Positions 1-8,416 of a DNA stretch of 10,368 nucleotides are shown here, piece by piece; position 1 is the first letter of the stretch, and each line of letters opens with the position of its first letter. The notes beneath the pieces were generated by a model, which ran no database searches, was not told the origin of the DNA, and was given only the letters and a program-made list of their open reading frames with translations. The stretch comes from Cephalothrix simula. Lineage: Eukaryota; Nemertea; Palaeonemertea; Archinemertea; Cephalotrichidae. The stretch covers positions 1-10,368 of the forward strand of contig JAXIUW010226507.1 of NCBI GenBank assembly GCA_035591015.1, read 5' to 3'. A program made the position numbers and the translations under genes.

Positions 1-287
1 TTAAATGGCTTAATGTTGCATAACTTTTGATTACCTATCCAGTGATATATAGTTTATGTGGGGTAAGTATTCTAGTTATCGAGATCTTTGGTGGGGGGGC
101 ATTTTTTGTACCATTTGGCTCACATCCAATTTTTCCATCCATTTGTGTAGATCAATGATTGCGCTGGGCAGACTTTCATTTTGTCAAATGTTGTCATTCA
201 ACATGTTCATATCAAGACTCACGTGCACATGATGGGCTTCTTTTGATCGTTTTTCCAACGTGGTCCTTATTGATTAATAACCAGTAA

Positions 288-348
288 TAATGATGATGGT
301 GAAGATTATGATGATTAATGTTGCTGATGCAAATGATAAAACGGATGA
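288..348. repeat. Degenerate GAT/ATG-rich simple repeat
   Basis: A 60-bp stretch is dominated by GAT and ATGAT words, for example TAATGATGATGG and TTATGATGATTAATG. The repeat units are imperfect, which suggests an old decayed trinucleotide microsatellite. No coding role is seen. Confidence 0.6.
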
Positions 349-1465
349 ATATAAATCATATTCATTAGTGTAACCAAATTTTGATCCCAATTAGTCGGCT
401 CTTACTCTTAGGTGTTAATAATCGAAGTGCATAGCGTACCAGCGGGTGTGAGAGTGTGTCATTGGAACGTATAGATACCCCAGGCTATACACCGTAAAAC
501 CCCCTATTAGCACCCTAATTTGTTCCTTATTACCTGTCTCTATTGCTAAGACCATTGCAACAGATAACATTGACTTTTAATGAGTCAAAATAAGTTGTTA
601 ATCTTAAGTTGCCATCTTTAGATGACTACGTTGAAGGGCTAAGACCTTTTTAAATTTGCAAAACATGCTTTCTACGGTGGCTTATGATAATCATAGCAAA
701 TTCAAAAGTCAAAGGGGGTAGAAGCGAGTGCCAGTGGTGCGGGTGACCCTTCGCACCTTTATATAGGGTCAGGGGGCTAGGAAGTCTATCGGGCAAGCCT
801 TAGGGCCCTTTTTGGCTTCATGGGATTCTGAAACCCAAAGTTTTTGAGCAAATAACTAAAATTGAAACTAATTTATATGAGAGAATTTAATATGCTTATT
901 GACTTTTTCACCTGGATTTTCAAATGTGGAGGGGTGACATCCCTACCCCACTGCTACGAGCCTTACGCCACTGCACTGCCACAATTAGACGTCGGACTAT
1001 ACAAAAATTATTTCAGTAACTTAGCTACGAATTCCACTTTCACTTAGTGATAGTTTGCTCGATTGTGGCTCTACGATAATTTAATCTGGGGTTAACTTTA
1101 TCTAGATCAGAAACTGACTGCTGCTGTGACTATAAGATTATCGTTTTTTACCCGAACTCATTATCAAGGCGTCCAAGACGAAAGCTAAAAGATCGCGTAA
1201 TTTGGTGCTGCGTTGATTTGATATAACTGCTTTGTCCCTGATTAGAAGCATTTGAGACCTTCAAGACCTTCTCTAATGTCCAAATGATTCCTATTCTTTC
1301 TCCATGTTTTCCTACTGCTAAAATTTTAGGATCAATTTTATAGAATAATTGGGTTACTGGGTTACAAATATAATGAAGGGAAATTGTTTTATGCTTTTTG
1401 GACGTAATAATAATAGAAGTCTCTTATATGCTACTCCGATGCTACTTCCTTATTTTCCACAATTG

Positions 1466-1516
1466 TTTTAGATGTATTGTATCATGCAATTTTTTTAGAT
1501 GTATTGTATCATGCAA
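1466..1516 (+). repeat. 24-nt exact tandem duplication, period 27
   Basis: The same 24 bases, beginning TTTTAGATGTATTG and ending ATCATGCAA, occur at 1466-1489 and again at 1493-1516, separated by three T residues. This is a recent-looking local duplication, probably from replication slippage. The two copies are identical. Confidence 0.9.
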
Positions 1517-2087
1517 ATATGAAAATGCATTTTATAGTTGCTCTATGTGTAAAGTGCACTGTTTTGCATAATGCATGCCCAGATGATTGTAGCCCAGACA
1601 TTCATTTTACAACATCATATTGTCATTTTTGCGATTGGGAATCCAGGTTGGGAATTACCGACAAAAAATCAAAATATTTGCGTCGTTTAATGTCCACCTA
1701 CGTCCTTTAAATGAAATGAAGCCGGATGTTCATCTGTTATAGGCATTAATTTGTCAAGAGCATCCTTTAACCTCTATAATTAAGGCCTTTAGGCAGGCCT
1801 GGCTGTCAGCTTAATATCCTATAATTACTAAAGGTTGAATTGACCTCCTGGGGTCATAGGTCACGGATTTGCTATCTAAATCCTCTGCATTGAAAATGTC
1901 GGTGCCAAAGTTTTTTTCCCTAATGGCACAGGTAAAAGTATGATGTGGACTTTTACTGATATTACTGCGCGTGTCAGCGCATTCTAAGAACAGCTAGGCT
2001 AGGGTATCTTAATGGGATATTTTATTGGAATGCATTCATTTTCCGAGATTTCATTATTTATCATTCGAGCGAGAGATTTTATATTGT

Positions 2088-2174
2088 GAAGACCCTATGC
2101 ACAATTCAAAGTTAAAAGGAATCTCTTGTATTCAATTAGGTGTTTGTCATATTGGATTGAATTATAGGGTCTTC
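2088..2174. repeat. Long inverted repeat: 18-bp stem with a 4-nt bulge
   Basis: GAAGACCCTAT (2088-2098) and AATTCAA (2103-2109), interrupted only by GCAC, together form the exact reverse complement of the 18 bases TTGAATTATAGGGTCTTC at 2157-2174. The 47-nt loop (2110-2156) shows no further strong pairing. The stem is unusually long for chance in a random window. It could be the remnant of a small inverted-repeat element, or a transcribed hairpin if this region is in a transcript. No target-site duplication or transposase is evident. Confidence 0.7.
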
Positions 2175-2408
2175 CGATCACTTTAAATTGCTGTTTTGAC
2201 GTTATATATGATAAACACGATCAGTTTATTTTAAACGTGTTTATGTCAGAATGGTAAATGTTGGAAATCTTGATTTACACACTTATATATACAAATAAGT
2301 AATACTTGCATAGGTATTCATTACAAGAAATTATAATACGACTTTGGATAACTTGGATATGATTTTATGTTGATTTCATGTGATTTTATTCATTGTAATG
2401 GTAAGCCA

Positions 2409-2566
2409 ATCATTTTTCTTTTTCGTATTTTTTTTCTTCGTGTAATATTTTTCGGTTTCATTCTTTGAAATTTCTTCTGACTTCATACTTTATCTTCTTT
2501 TCATTACGGTTAGCATCGTCAGCCTTATCAGGTTATATTTCATTTCATCTTTTTCTTATTACATCG
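2409..2566 (+). repeat. Pyrimidine-rich low-complexity tract
   Basis: This stretch is heavily biased to T and C on the + strand, with runs such as TTTTTCTTTTTCG and ATCTTCTTTTCATT. It resembles an extended polypyrimidine tract but has no credible exon after it. It is probably low-complexity intergenic or intronic DNA. Confidence 0.5.
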
Positions 2567-2624
2567 TTAATCAATGAATCTCGGAATAAATTCTATTTTT
2601 TATAATATTTTAACATTTTTAAGC

Positions 2625-2654
2625 ATCATAGATAATTCATGATCATAGATAATT
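2625..2654 (+). repeat. 13-nt tandem duplication, period 17
   Basis: ATCATAGATAATT occurs at 2625-2637 and again at 2642-2654. It is a small exact slippage-type duplication in non-coding DNA. Confidence 0.8.
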
Positions 2655-3998
2655 TTATTCAGCACATGCTACCACCGGCCCCGGCTTCAGTCATTGAAAC
2701 AGGGTGTTGTGCTACCATTTTTAGATGCAAAAACTTCATAGTTTTGCATCAGAATACATGTACATATCTCATTCTCATCATTTGCATCTTGGAGATTTTC
2801 AGCCATTTTCGAATATACATAGTGACGTTTTCACGTTTTATCAGACCTTTTATCAACAATGGTTGCATCTTTTCTTGGAACATTGGCCAACATTTGTTAA
2901 CCGTAAAGTGCAGCTGAAACTAAAATAGGCGACCCTGGCTTTTGAAGACTTTTGTTAAACCGTATGACAGAGTTGTAGGTGGCAAGAAACATCATCTGAT
3001 ATATTATCAAGGTCTGCTGTATCTTCATTGGTTGTGGTACTGTCCTTGGGTCATTCGATCACCATCCTGGATCATCCTGTGACATATAACAGATCCTCAA
3101 AATCGTTCAAGACGACTTATTAGTCCAATTAAGTTCTTTCAACTGTTTAAAACCATTTTAACCACAATCTTGACAATTAGTTATGAATTTATATGTCTGA
3201 ATGCGACTTTACAATGTCAGTCCAGCACGTTCGATTTTCTGATTAAGCCAACAGCGTAATTATACCCTAAAGGTATCCTAAACATAGAATCCATTTCAAT
3301 GTCAGTTGTTAAAGTCAATGGGGTACTATTCAAGGGGTTTCATTGCCACCATCCCCTTTAACATAATCATAAATGTTTGCGGAGCGAATTTAAATTGGAA
3401 TTATAAATTTTCTAATTGATTTCTAATAGTTAAGTTTTGAAGCACGTATCTAAATGTTTGAATTAAAGACGTTAGAAAAGACTTAAATTTTAATGTCAAA
3501 ATTGTGTAATCTTCTGCCAATTTTTTTGGCCCCGAAGACAATGATGATGTTTAATTATAGCCTGGATATAGCGGACATGTTTCTCAGAATATCTGCCATG
3601 AGACACATTCAACATGTTCCTCGACATGTTAAATCCAATTTTCATTCTCTTCGATTCTTGAAACTCCCAAGAGATTTGTCCTGAGAGATAATGAGATAAA
3701 TCACTAGGCTTTGTGATGGTGGCTTCTATCTGTTGTTCGATAATTGCTCATAAACATGTATCTTGTTATGCCTCCAATTTTTAGCCGAGACGTTTTATCT
3801 TGTCATGATGTGTATTCAACACATTTTTGGTGGTGATAAGGGTTGGAATTCCATTTGTAGTATCAAAATATATCTGCTATGTTTGGTAATTAACAGAGTA
3901 TTCTGAGTTCATTTCAGTATGGGTCTCTCTTGTTGTTGGATTTTCAACATAACAGACTAACTTCGTAACAATGGATTGCTTGGGGATATGACCAGATT

Positions 3999-4028
3999 TT
4001 CAGATTGTTAAGGATTGTTAAATCTGAA
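3999..4028. repeat. Hairpin enclosing a 10-nt-period direct repeat
   Basis: TTCAGATT (3999-4006) pairs perfectly with AATCTGAA (4021-4028). Within and across the loop, GATTGTTA is repeated at 4003-4010 and 4013-4020. The stem is only 8 bp, so this may be chance. Confidence 0.5.
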
Positions 4029-4203
4029 GAGGCTTGGAAGTGCCTGGCAAAACTGCTCCACGTATTTATGCCTTTAACTTATTTTGACAATTCATCGTAA
4101 CACTCTCACTTATCTTGGATATCAAGGATGTATCAATGAGTTTATTGGGAGTTTTTAGGGAATGTCATAGCCGCGTCAAATTACCCATCGCAATTTAGAC
4201 TTG

Positions 4204-4238
4204 TTGATCGGATACCGGGATCGGATATCGTCGATCAA
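4204..4238. repeat. Direct repeat of GATCGGATA inside an inverted repeat
   Basis: GATCGGATA occurs at 4206-4214 and 4219-4227 (period 13). The pair is framed by the inverted repeat TTGATCG (4204-4210) and CGATCAA (4232-4238). No function can be assigned. Confidence 0.55.
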
Positions 4239-4945
4239 ATTAATGATCAAAAGTCGTGATTTTTGACCATATACGACTTAAATGCCTGTTGCATATCCTG
4301 CGTCTATGTGAGTCACAGTTTTACCGGCAGATTGGGAAGTCATTTATGTTTTGTATTAATTATTCTTATTTGAGTCATTTTTAAGAGAGAAAGTATTACG
4401 CTTTGACTTAGGTGGTGGAGTACCTTCATGCTGGTGTATCTTGTGATGTAAGACTAGATTATTACGATAGTTACTATATTAATTACTGATAAAGGTACAA
4501 TTTTGGTGTAATTTCCATTTTTCGTGAAAATCAGGACTATAACAATGATAATGACTATCAAAGGATTATAGTATTTTATCTTCAGTATTGGAATTTCTGG
4601 GATTTACTCAAGATATTTACAGACTACTCTGGACTACTGATAATGATAATCACTACTCTAACTTTTGTTTTCCTAATGAAATGATAGTACATTTTAGTTT
4701 ATTAAGCTTAAATTGATGCTGATGCTACTTTTGCTTTCGTTTTCATCATAAATAGGTGTTAAAATCAATAATTTTGACATCAACACATTGTAAAGGACGT
4801 GAGAAGTATCTCTTGAAGTTTTGTACATAACATGTGTTGTGAGCGTCATGTGCGTGTTCACTTTGGTTAGGATTTCAAAGACCGTGTGATCACTTATAGA
4901 ATGTTCAATTAGTTTTTGGGGATAAATTTTGATACATGTTTTAAA

Positions 4946-4954
4946 ATGAAGTCG
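4946..4954 (+). CDS. BCAR1: Candidate first coding exon of the Cas gene (Met-Lys-Ser)
   Basis: ATG AAG TCG is followed directly by a full-consensus donor GTAAGT at 4955-4960. The exon ends in phase 0, as the SH3 exon at 6198 requires, so splicing would give a protein starting M-K-S-A-C-L-A-K-A-L-Y-D-N. Family knowledge: vertebrate Cas proteins place the ALYDN motif of the SH3 domain only about nine to eleven residues from the start, and human NEDD9 also begins Met-Lys, so a tiny first coding exon fits. The start has A at -3 (context TTAAAATGAAG) and an in-frame TAG upstream at 4910-4912. Against it, the exon-side bases TCG are not the preferred donor context, and a three-codon match can arise by chance. 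Weaker phase-compatible alternatives exist at 1923-1931 and 2398-2400, and the true first exon could lie outside the window. Confidence 0.4.
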
Positions 4955-6044
4955 GTAAGTAGCCACTAACTACTAAAGTTCTTTATAATTGATAATAATG
5001 TTAAATTTTATGTTAAGCTAAAATATGCAATTTTAATGTCATTAGTATCGTTGATAAGTGGACGATACCTGATCATACTTCATGAGAATACGCCACATGG
5101 ATATTTGAAGATCTTTGAAGCTCTCATATGACTATGGTAGACGGTTTCACCATCCACGAGGTTCATCAATTTCATGGCTATTTTTCCCCGTTACATTCAT
5201 ATTTTTGATAATAGGTGTCACCAGTTTGGTTGAAAAGTTGATGGGAGAATCTGTGTTGTAGTTAGGTTTCCTCTATGATACACGAGTGTACAAACATAAC
5301 CATGTTAAAAGTTTCATTCGCCTCTGGTTATTGTTGTTGCCCCCCGGGTTGTTGCCTTTTTTAACAAAGGGCATATATATTTATAGTTCCATGATTCAAG
5401 GTGAAACTCCCACATAATAATTGATTTGAATCTCTCGTGCAGCCTCTGAAAGTGCTTATTCACCTGTACATAGCGAGAGGCGCACTCGGGGATTAGCAGC
5501 CTAACATTCCATGATTTTACATTTCTAAGAAACTGGAAAGTTTGCATTGCATAAGTTAGATTGTAAGGCATCTTCTTCTATATTTGGAAGCTGCAATTAG
5601 TAGACAAATTACATGCTGATAATTCAAATATTGGGTTGTGTAACATTCTTTGGTGCACTCTATATAGCAAGTCTTGAATAAATATTTCGTGATACAAATT
5701 GCTTTCTAAGTACCTAGTTTGAAATTTAACCAGCTTTTAAAGTTTAAATTGCTTGTATTGATTTGGAAAACAAAGAATAATTGACAATTGTAGTATGACA
5801 TAATAAAAGGGAAAACCAATAATTAGGAAGCATCCTCCAAACATACATCAATAAGGTGCACCACATGGGCACATCATAACATCACAACAGATGTGCTCGT
5901 AATTTAATATTAGTTAATGATTCTGTATTTACAAGATTAAGCCCCAAAATTGTCTCAAATTTCAGATTAATTGAGTCATCTATTTGCATTTACAAGGAGT
6001 CAACTTCGTGTGTGCAGGGCCCTTACACTTATGATAATAATAAT

Positions 6045-6131
6045 TACTTGAATTCGTTAGAAAATTCCCCAGTTTTTTTGTTGTTGTTGTTCAAATTTAA
6101 CCTAATAGGTGACAGTACTTGAATTCGTTAG
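6045..6131 (+). repeat. 16-bp direct repeat, copies 71 bp apart
   Basis: TACTTGAATTCGTTAG occurs exactly at 6045-6060 and 6116-6131. The 55 bp between the copies include C4, a T7 run and a TTG microsatellite. The second copy ends 66 bp before the SH3 exon. Flanking repeats of this size can be target-site or excision footprints, or a local duplication; there is no element between them to decide. Confidence 0.8.
6077..6091 (+). repeat. (TTG)n microsatellite
   Basis: About four TTG units follow a T run. This is an ordinary simple repeat in the intron, about 110 bp before the SH3 exon. Confidence 0.7.
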
Positions 6132-6169
6132 TAGAGCCGTCACTAGTCGTGTATTTGAACTACAACACT

Positions 6170-6197
6170 CTAATTATTGTCAAATTTGTTATTACAG
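6170..6197 (+). other. Branch point and 3' splice acceptor of the SH3 exon
   Basis: CTAAT at 6170-6174 fits the metazoan branch-point pattern, with the branch A about 25 nt before the exon, a normal spacing. It is followed by a T-rich stretch and TTATTACAG, with AG at 6196-6197. The open frame continues upstream of the AG, but the residues there (Ser-Asn-Leu-Leu-Leu-Gln) do not belong to the family and are read from the pyrimidine tract. The Cas-like sequence begins right after the AG. Confidence 0.85.
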
Positions 6198-6530
6198 GCA
6201 TGCCTGGCTAAGGCATTATACGACAATGTTGCTGAATCACAAGAGGAGCTTTCTTTTACAAGAGGAGATGTGTTGACTATTATTGAAAAGAATTATAAGG
6301 GATTAGATGGTTGGTGGCTATGTTCATTAAGAGGAAGACAAGGAATTGCTCCTGGAAACCGCCTTAAAATGGTATCTGGCATGTACGATTCCAGGCGAGA
6401 CGAGTCTCCGAGGAGCTCCACTGGCTCTCCGAAACATTCACCAAGAACGCAGTCCCCACGCAGAAGTTGGGATTTGAGGTCACAGCTCCAAGCTCAGCAG
6501 CAAAAACAGCAGCAACAGATACAGCAGAGG
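6198..6530 (+). CDS. BCAR1: Internal exon encoding the SH3 domain of a Cas-family adaptor (p130Cas/BCAR1-like)
   Basis: The exon encodes 111 residues, phase 0 at both ends. Residues 3-59 form a Cas-type SH3 domain: ALYDN (6-10) in place of the usual ALYDY, then VAES, EELSF (16-20), a GD turn (23-24), GLDGWWLCSL (35-44), GRQGI (46-50) and PGNRLK (52-57), where most SH3 domains have P-S-N-Y. These are family hallmarks, and the wording, including the following GMYD, is closest to BCAR1 rather than EFS or CASS4. Cas proteins are cytoplasmic scaffolds at focal adhesions; their SH3 domain binds proline-rich partners such as FAK, PTP-PEST and C3G in integrin signalling. Tyr8 corresponds to human BCAR1 Tyr12. 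Residues 65-90 are Ser/Pro/Arg-rich with four SP pairs, and residues 96-111 are Gln-rich. The substrate and C-terminal domains are not in the window. Invertebrates often have one Cas gene, so the symbol marks the family, not one-to-one orthology. Confidence 0.95.
6483..6527 (+). repeat. CAG/CAA-coded glutamine-rich tract in the SH3 exon
   Basis: Fifteen consecutive codons contain eleven glutamines, interrupted only by Leu, Ala, Lys and Ile. CAG and CAA codons are mixed, so this is not a pure trinucleotide expansion, but it is prone to length variation. It sits at the exon's 3' end directly before the donor and extends the flexible linker between the SH3 domain and the absent substrate domain. 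Confidence 0.85.
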
Positions 6531-6536
6531 GTAAGT
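6529..6536 (+). other. 5' splice donor of the SH3 exon
   Basis: The exon ends AGG and is followed by GTAAGT at 6531-6536, matching the U1 consensus on the intron side. Reading through would add only Val-Ser-Thr-Phe before a TAA at 6543, in keeping with intron sequence. The phase is 0. Confidence 0.9.
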
Positions 6537-6989
6537 ACATTTTAAACTCCATCTCTGCAGTTCTAATTTAACATATTAGATGTCTCTAACATCAAAAAGC
6601 AGCAATAAACCACTACATTTTTTATATTATTTTGAAAATATTGTAAATTAGATTAGCTGCTACAGTACAACATTAACAATGTTTGGGTAAGAAACTTAAA
6701 ACATCCCATTCCACAACCATGTTTCATCAGTTTTGTTGTAGAATTTGTTTAAAAAAAGTAATGTAACACAAATAGCCTCAAAACAAGTTTTTCCAATCGT
6801 AACTAAGTTTTGGAATTTTTTCTACCACCTTAAGATATATTTCAATGATCAGCTTTGAATTTTAAATTCGATTAGCTCTTAAAGTTGAAATCAATCCTAC
6901 CATCTATACACCAGTTAGTCCTCAAATATTTTTTGAAATTTGACGATATAGACGTATGTGACAGACATACAATAAGTTGCACTTAAAAT

Positions 6990-7320
6990 TGATAACAAGT
7001 GCAGACCTTAATATGGAATCTGATTTTTCTGGACCTGACAAATCCATTGATAAGTTCAGATAAGTTGATGGAAGAGCAATTTTAATCTACATTTGATCAC
7101 ATTTCTGTCAATTTTTGCTCGACAAATCAGAAGTGACTCGTAATAAGTTGCAACATAGATAAGAAAATGGCTACAGGTTTTGCACTTAAGAAATTTGAAA
7201 ATAATTGGGTTGAATTTACCAGATAAGATCAGATAAACTACATGTATCAACAATAGAGCTATGATCTCACGATCAACTTTAGTATTCATTTTTATTGAGA
7301 ATCATTCGCCGGTCAGATAG
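6990..7320 (+). promoter_or_regulatory. Candidate cluster of GATA-type motifs (WGATAR)
   Basis: Seven WGATAR hexamers lie on the + strand at 6990 (TGATAA), 7048 (TGATAA), 7058, 7157, 7221 and 7231 (AGATAA), and 7315 (AGATAG). This is denser than chance would usually give in 330 bp, even in AT-rich DNA. Two are paired at a 10-bp spacing (7048/7058 and 7221/7231). The repeated words GATAAGTT and AATAAGTTGCA (6971, 7142) show that part of the cluster may come from local duplication. Any enhancer role is inference. Confidence 0.3.
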
Positions 7321-7823
7321 TTGATTATAGTTTTTGCCGCTAGTTGTGTTAGTAGCACATCAGCCACATGTGTACATGGACCGTCTCAGGAGGAGCGTTA
7401 AAAGTTTGAGTTGAAATTCAAAATTAGTTGCAATTATAATGATTTGAAAGTACACTAATTAATATAGGATTAACTTATACAAAGATTAGCTCAGATCAAT
7501 TATTAAAACAATTCTCGAATTAATCAATTTATTCAATGAATAATTTGTCAAAGTTATGCAACTTGGTGATAGTTGAATTACTTATTAGTAATCAAGAGAG
7601 ATGGGACTCACTAAAGCTATATTTCACATACAAAATGTATATAACACTGCGGGATTCACTGGGGAGATTCGTCCTATTTCGCGTGACATATCATGAATTA
7701 TGTCAACATACAAAATATATAGCACTAGCATATAATTTCCCGTAATTTTCATAGGAAGATAATCTTAAAACCCGAAGCATAAAAAAACTCTAGTCTATGG
7801 AAAAATAAAAATAAAAGTTTAAG

Positions 7824-7862
7824 CAGTAGCACATTTCAATATTGTATAGTAATGTGCTACTG
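7824..7862. repeat. Perfect 12-bp hairpin
   Basis: CAGTAGCACATT (7824-7835) is the exact reverse complement of AATGTGCTACTG (7851-7862), with a 15-nt loop. It is followed by unusual repeat-like sequence up to about 8420, so it could mark one end of a decayed repeat, but no matching distal end is seen. Confidence 0.7.
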
Positions 7863-7979
7863 GCCTAAGTATAATCGACAGATTATCAAAAATAGATGTC
7901 GCTGTATGTATCTCTCACGGCATAGACTTGAGCACTGCAATGCAATGGCTGTATAGTTAATATTGAGAAAAAAATCCGG

Positions 7980-8019
7980 TTTGAGTTTGAGCCCGGAGTT
8001 TGAGACGAGTTTTGAGACG
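7980..8019 (+). repeat. TTTGAG repeat cluster
   Basis: TTTGAG occurs at 7980, 7986, 7999 and 8011; the last two copies extend to TTTGAGACG. The local sequence is richer in G and C than its surroundings. It looks like a small degenerate tandem array within a possible dispersed repeat. Confidence 0.6.
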
Positions 8020-8265
8020 GAACTTTTCACAGTTATTTTTAAAAAGTAAAAAAGTATTGTTCCAATTTTTATTTTTTCTAATTGACAAAAATGGACGATG
8101 AATAATACTCTCTGGTTTGCGCCAATTGCAGTACAAATGCAGCCCGGGTACAACCTCCAATGAGGTTCATCATCATCGATCAAAATTTTCAAATGAGCAT
8201 CACTTTAGTATGAATCTAGTATTATTATACAGTTATCACACCGATTTTTGAGTGCAATAAGATGG

Positions 8266-8283
8266 CATTTTTCGAAAAAAATG
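8266..8283. repeat. Near-palindrome centred on TTCGAA
   Basis: CATTTTTCGAAAAAAATG is nearly self-complementary, with five T residues on one arm and seven A residues on the other. It is probably a chance product of A/T runs. Confidence 0.4.
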
Positions 8284-8393
8284 ACTTAAGTCCGGGCTGG
8301 GTTTTTGACCAAAATTTTTTTTTGCAGATCTTTATTATTCATGCCCTACTGATCATTTTGGTACAAAAATGAACCTCCTACGCCCCCTAGTTG

Positions 8394-8416
8394 CGAATCT
8401 CCGAATCTCGAATCTC
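8394..8416 (+). repeat. Three CGAATCTC units
   Basis: CGAATCTC occurs at 8394-8401, 8402-8409 and 8409-8416, with a spacing of 8 then 7. It is a short tandem array in intronic DNA. Confidence 0.75.

Larger units (their letters stand above)
1..4945. other. Upstream flank or 5' region, no gene recognised
   Basis: About 4.9 kb of AT-rich DNA before the candidate start codon. Open frames are short (at most about 90 codons). None has recognisable domain content, paired splice sites or protein-like composition; the longest, 2639-2917 and 1477-1710 on the + strand, match no family I know. The stretch holds a GAT-rich simple repeat near 290-345, a small GC-richer patch near 720-830 and 930-1000, a tandem duplication near 1466-1516, a long hairpin at 2088-2174 and a pyrimidine-rich tract at 2409-2566. 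If the gene's promoter and untranslated first exon lie in this window they should be here, but I cannot place a transcription start. Confidence 0.6.
4955..6197 (+). other. Putative first intron (1243 bp)
   Basis: This is the interval between the candidate GTAAGT donor at 4955 and the well-supported acceptor ending at 6197. The upstream boundary depends on the candidate first exon. The interval is AT-rich and holds a reverse-strand open frame at 5314-5571 that I do not recognise, a patch with C6/GTTGTTG repeats near 5325-5357, a TTG microsatellite near 6077-6091 and a 16-bp direct repeat near the 3' end. There is no other sign of a gene. Confidence 0.45.

Noticed and set aside
56-68. ATG followed closely by a consensus donor GTAAGT at 63
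   Set aside because: The exon would end in phase 1, which does not join in frame to the SH3 exon.
758-768. TTTATATAGGG as a TATA box in a GC-richer patch
   Set aside because: TATA-like words are common in AT-rich DNA; there is no initiator or downstream exon I can support.
1477-1710. 77-codon + strand open frame rich in Cys and His
   Set aside because: The Cys/His spacing fits no zinc-finger pattern, and the frame starts inside the 24-nt tandem duplication.
1923-1931. Alternative first coding exon ATG GCA CAG before GTAAAA
   Set aside because: It is phase-compatible with the SH3 exon, but the donor is weaker, the -3 base is a pyrimidine, and the M-A-Q start resembles the family less than M-K-S. 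Kept only as an alternative.
2398-2400. Lone ATG directly before GTAAGC as a one-codon first exon
   Set aside because: It is also phase 0, but ATG next to GTAAG is expected by chance in several kilobases and nothing else supports it.
2639-2917. 92-codon + strand open frame preceded by TTTTATTCAG
   Set aside because: There is no recognisable domain and no donor in a fitting place, the composition looks like translated AT-rich intergenic DNA, and it begins within a short duplication.
5314-5571. 85-codon - strand open frame in the putative first intron
   Set aside because: The protein matches no family I recognise, has no partner exons, and partly reads a GTT/CCC simple repeat.
6364-6552. 62-codon - strand frame opposite the SH3 exon
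   Set aside because: It is a shadow of the real + strand coding sequence.
7857-8192. 111-codon - strand open frame, the longest non-Cas frame
   Set aside because: It overlaps the hairpin at 7824-7862 and the TTTGAG array, shows no domain, and is best read as chance coding in repeat-like DNA.
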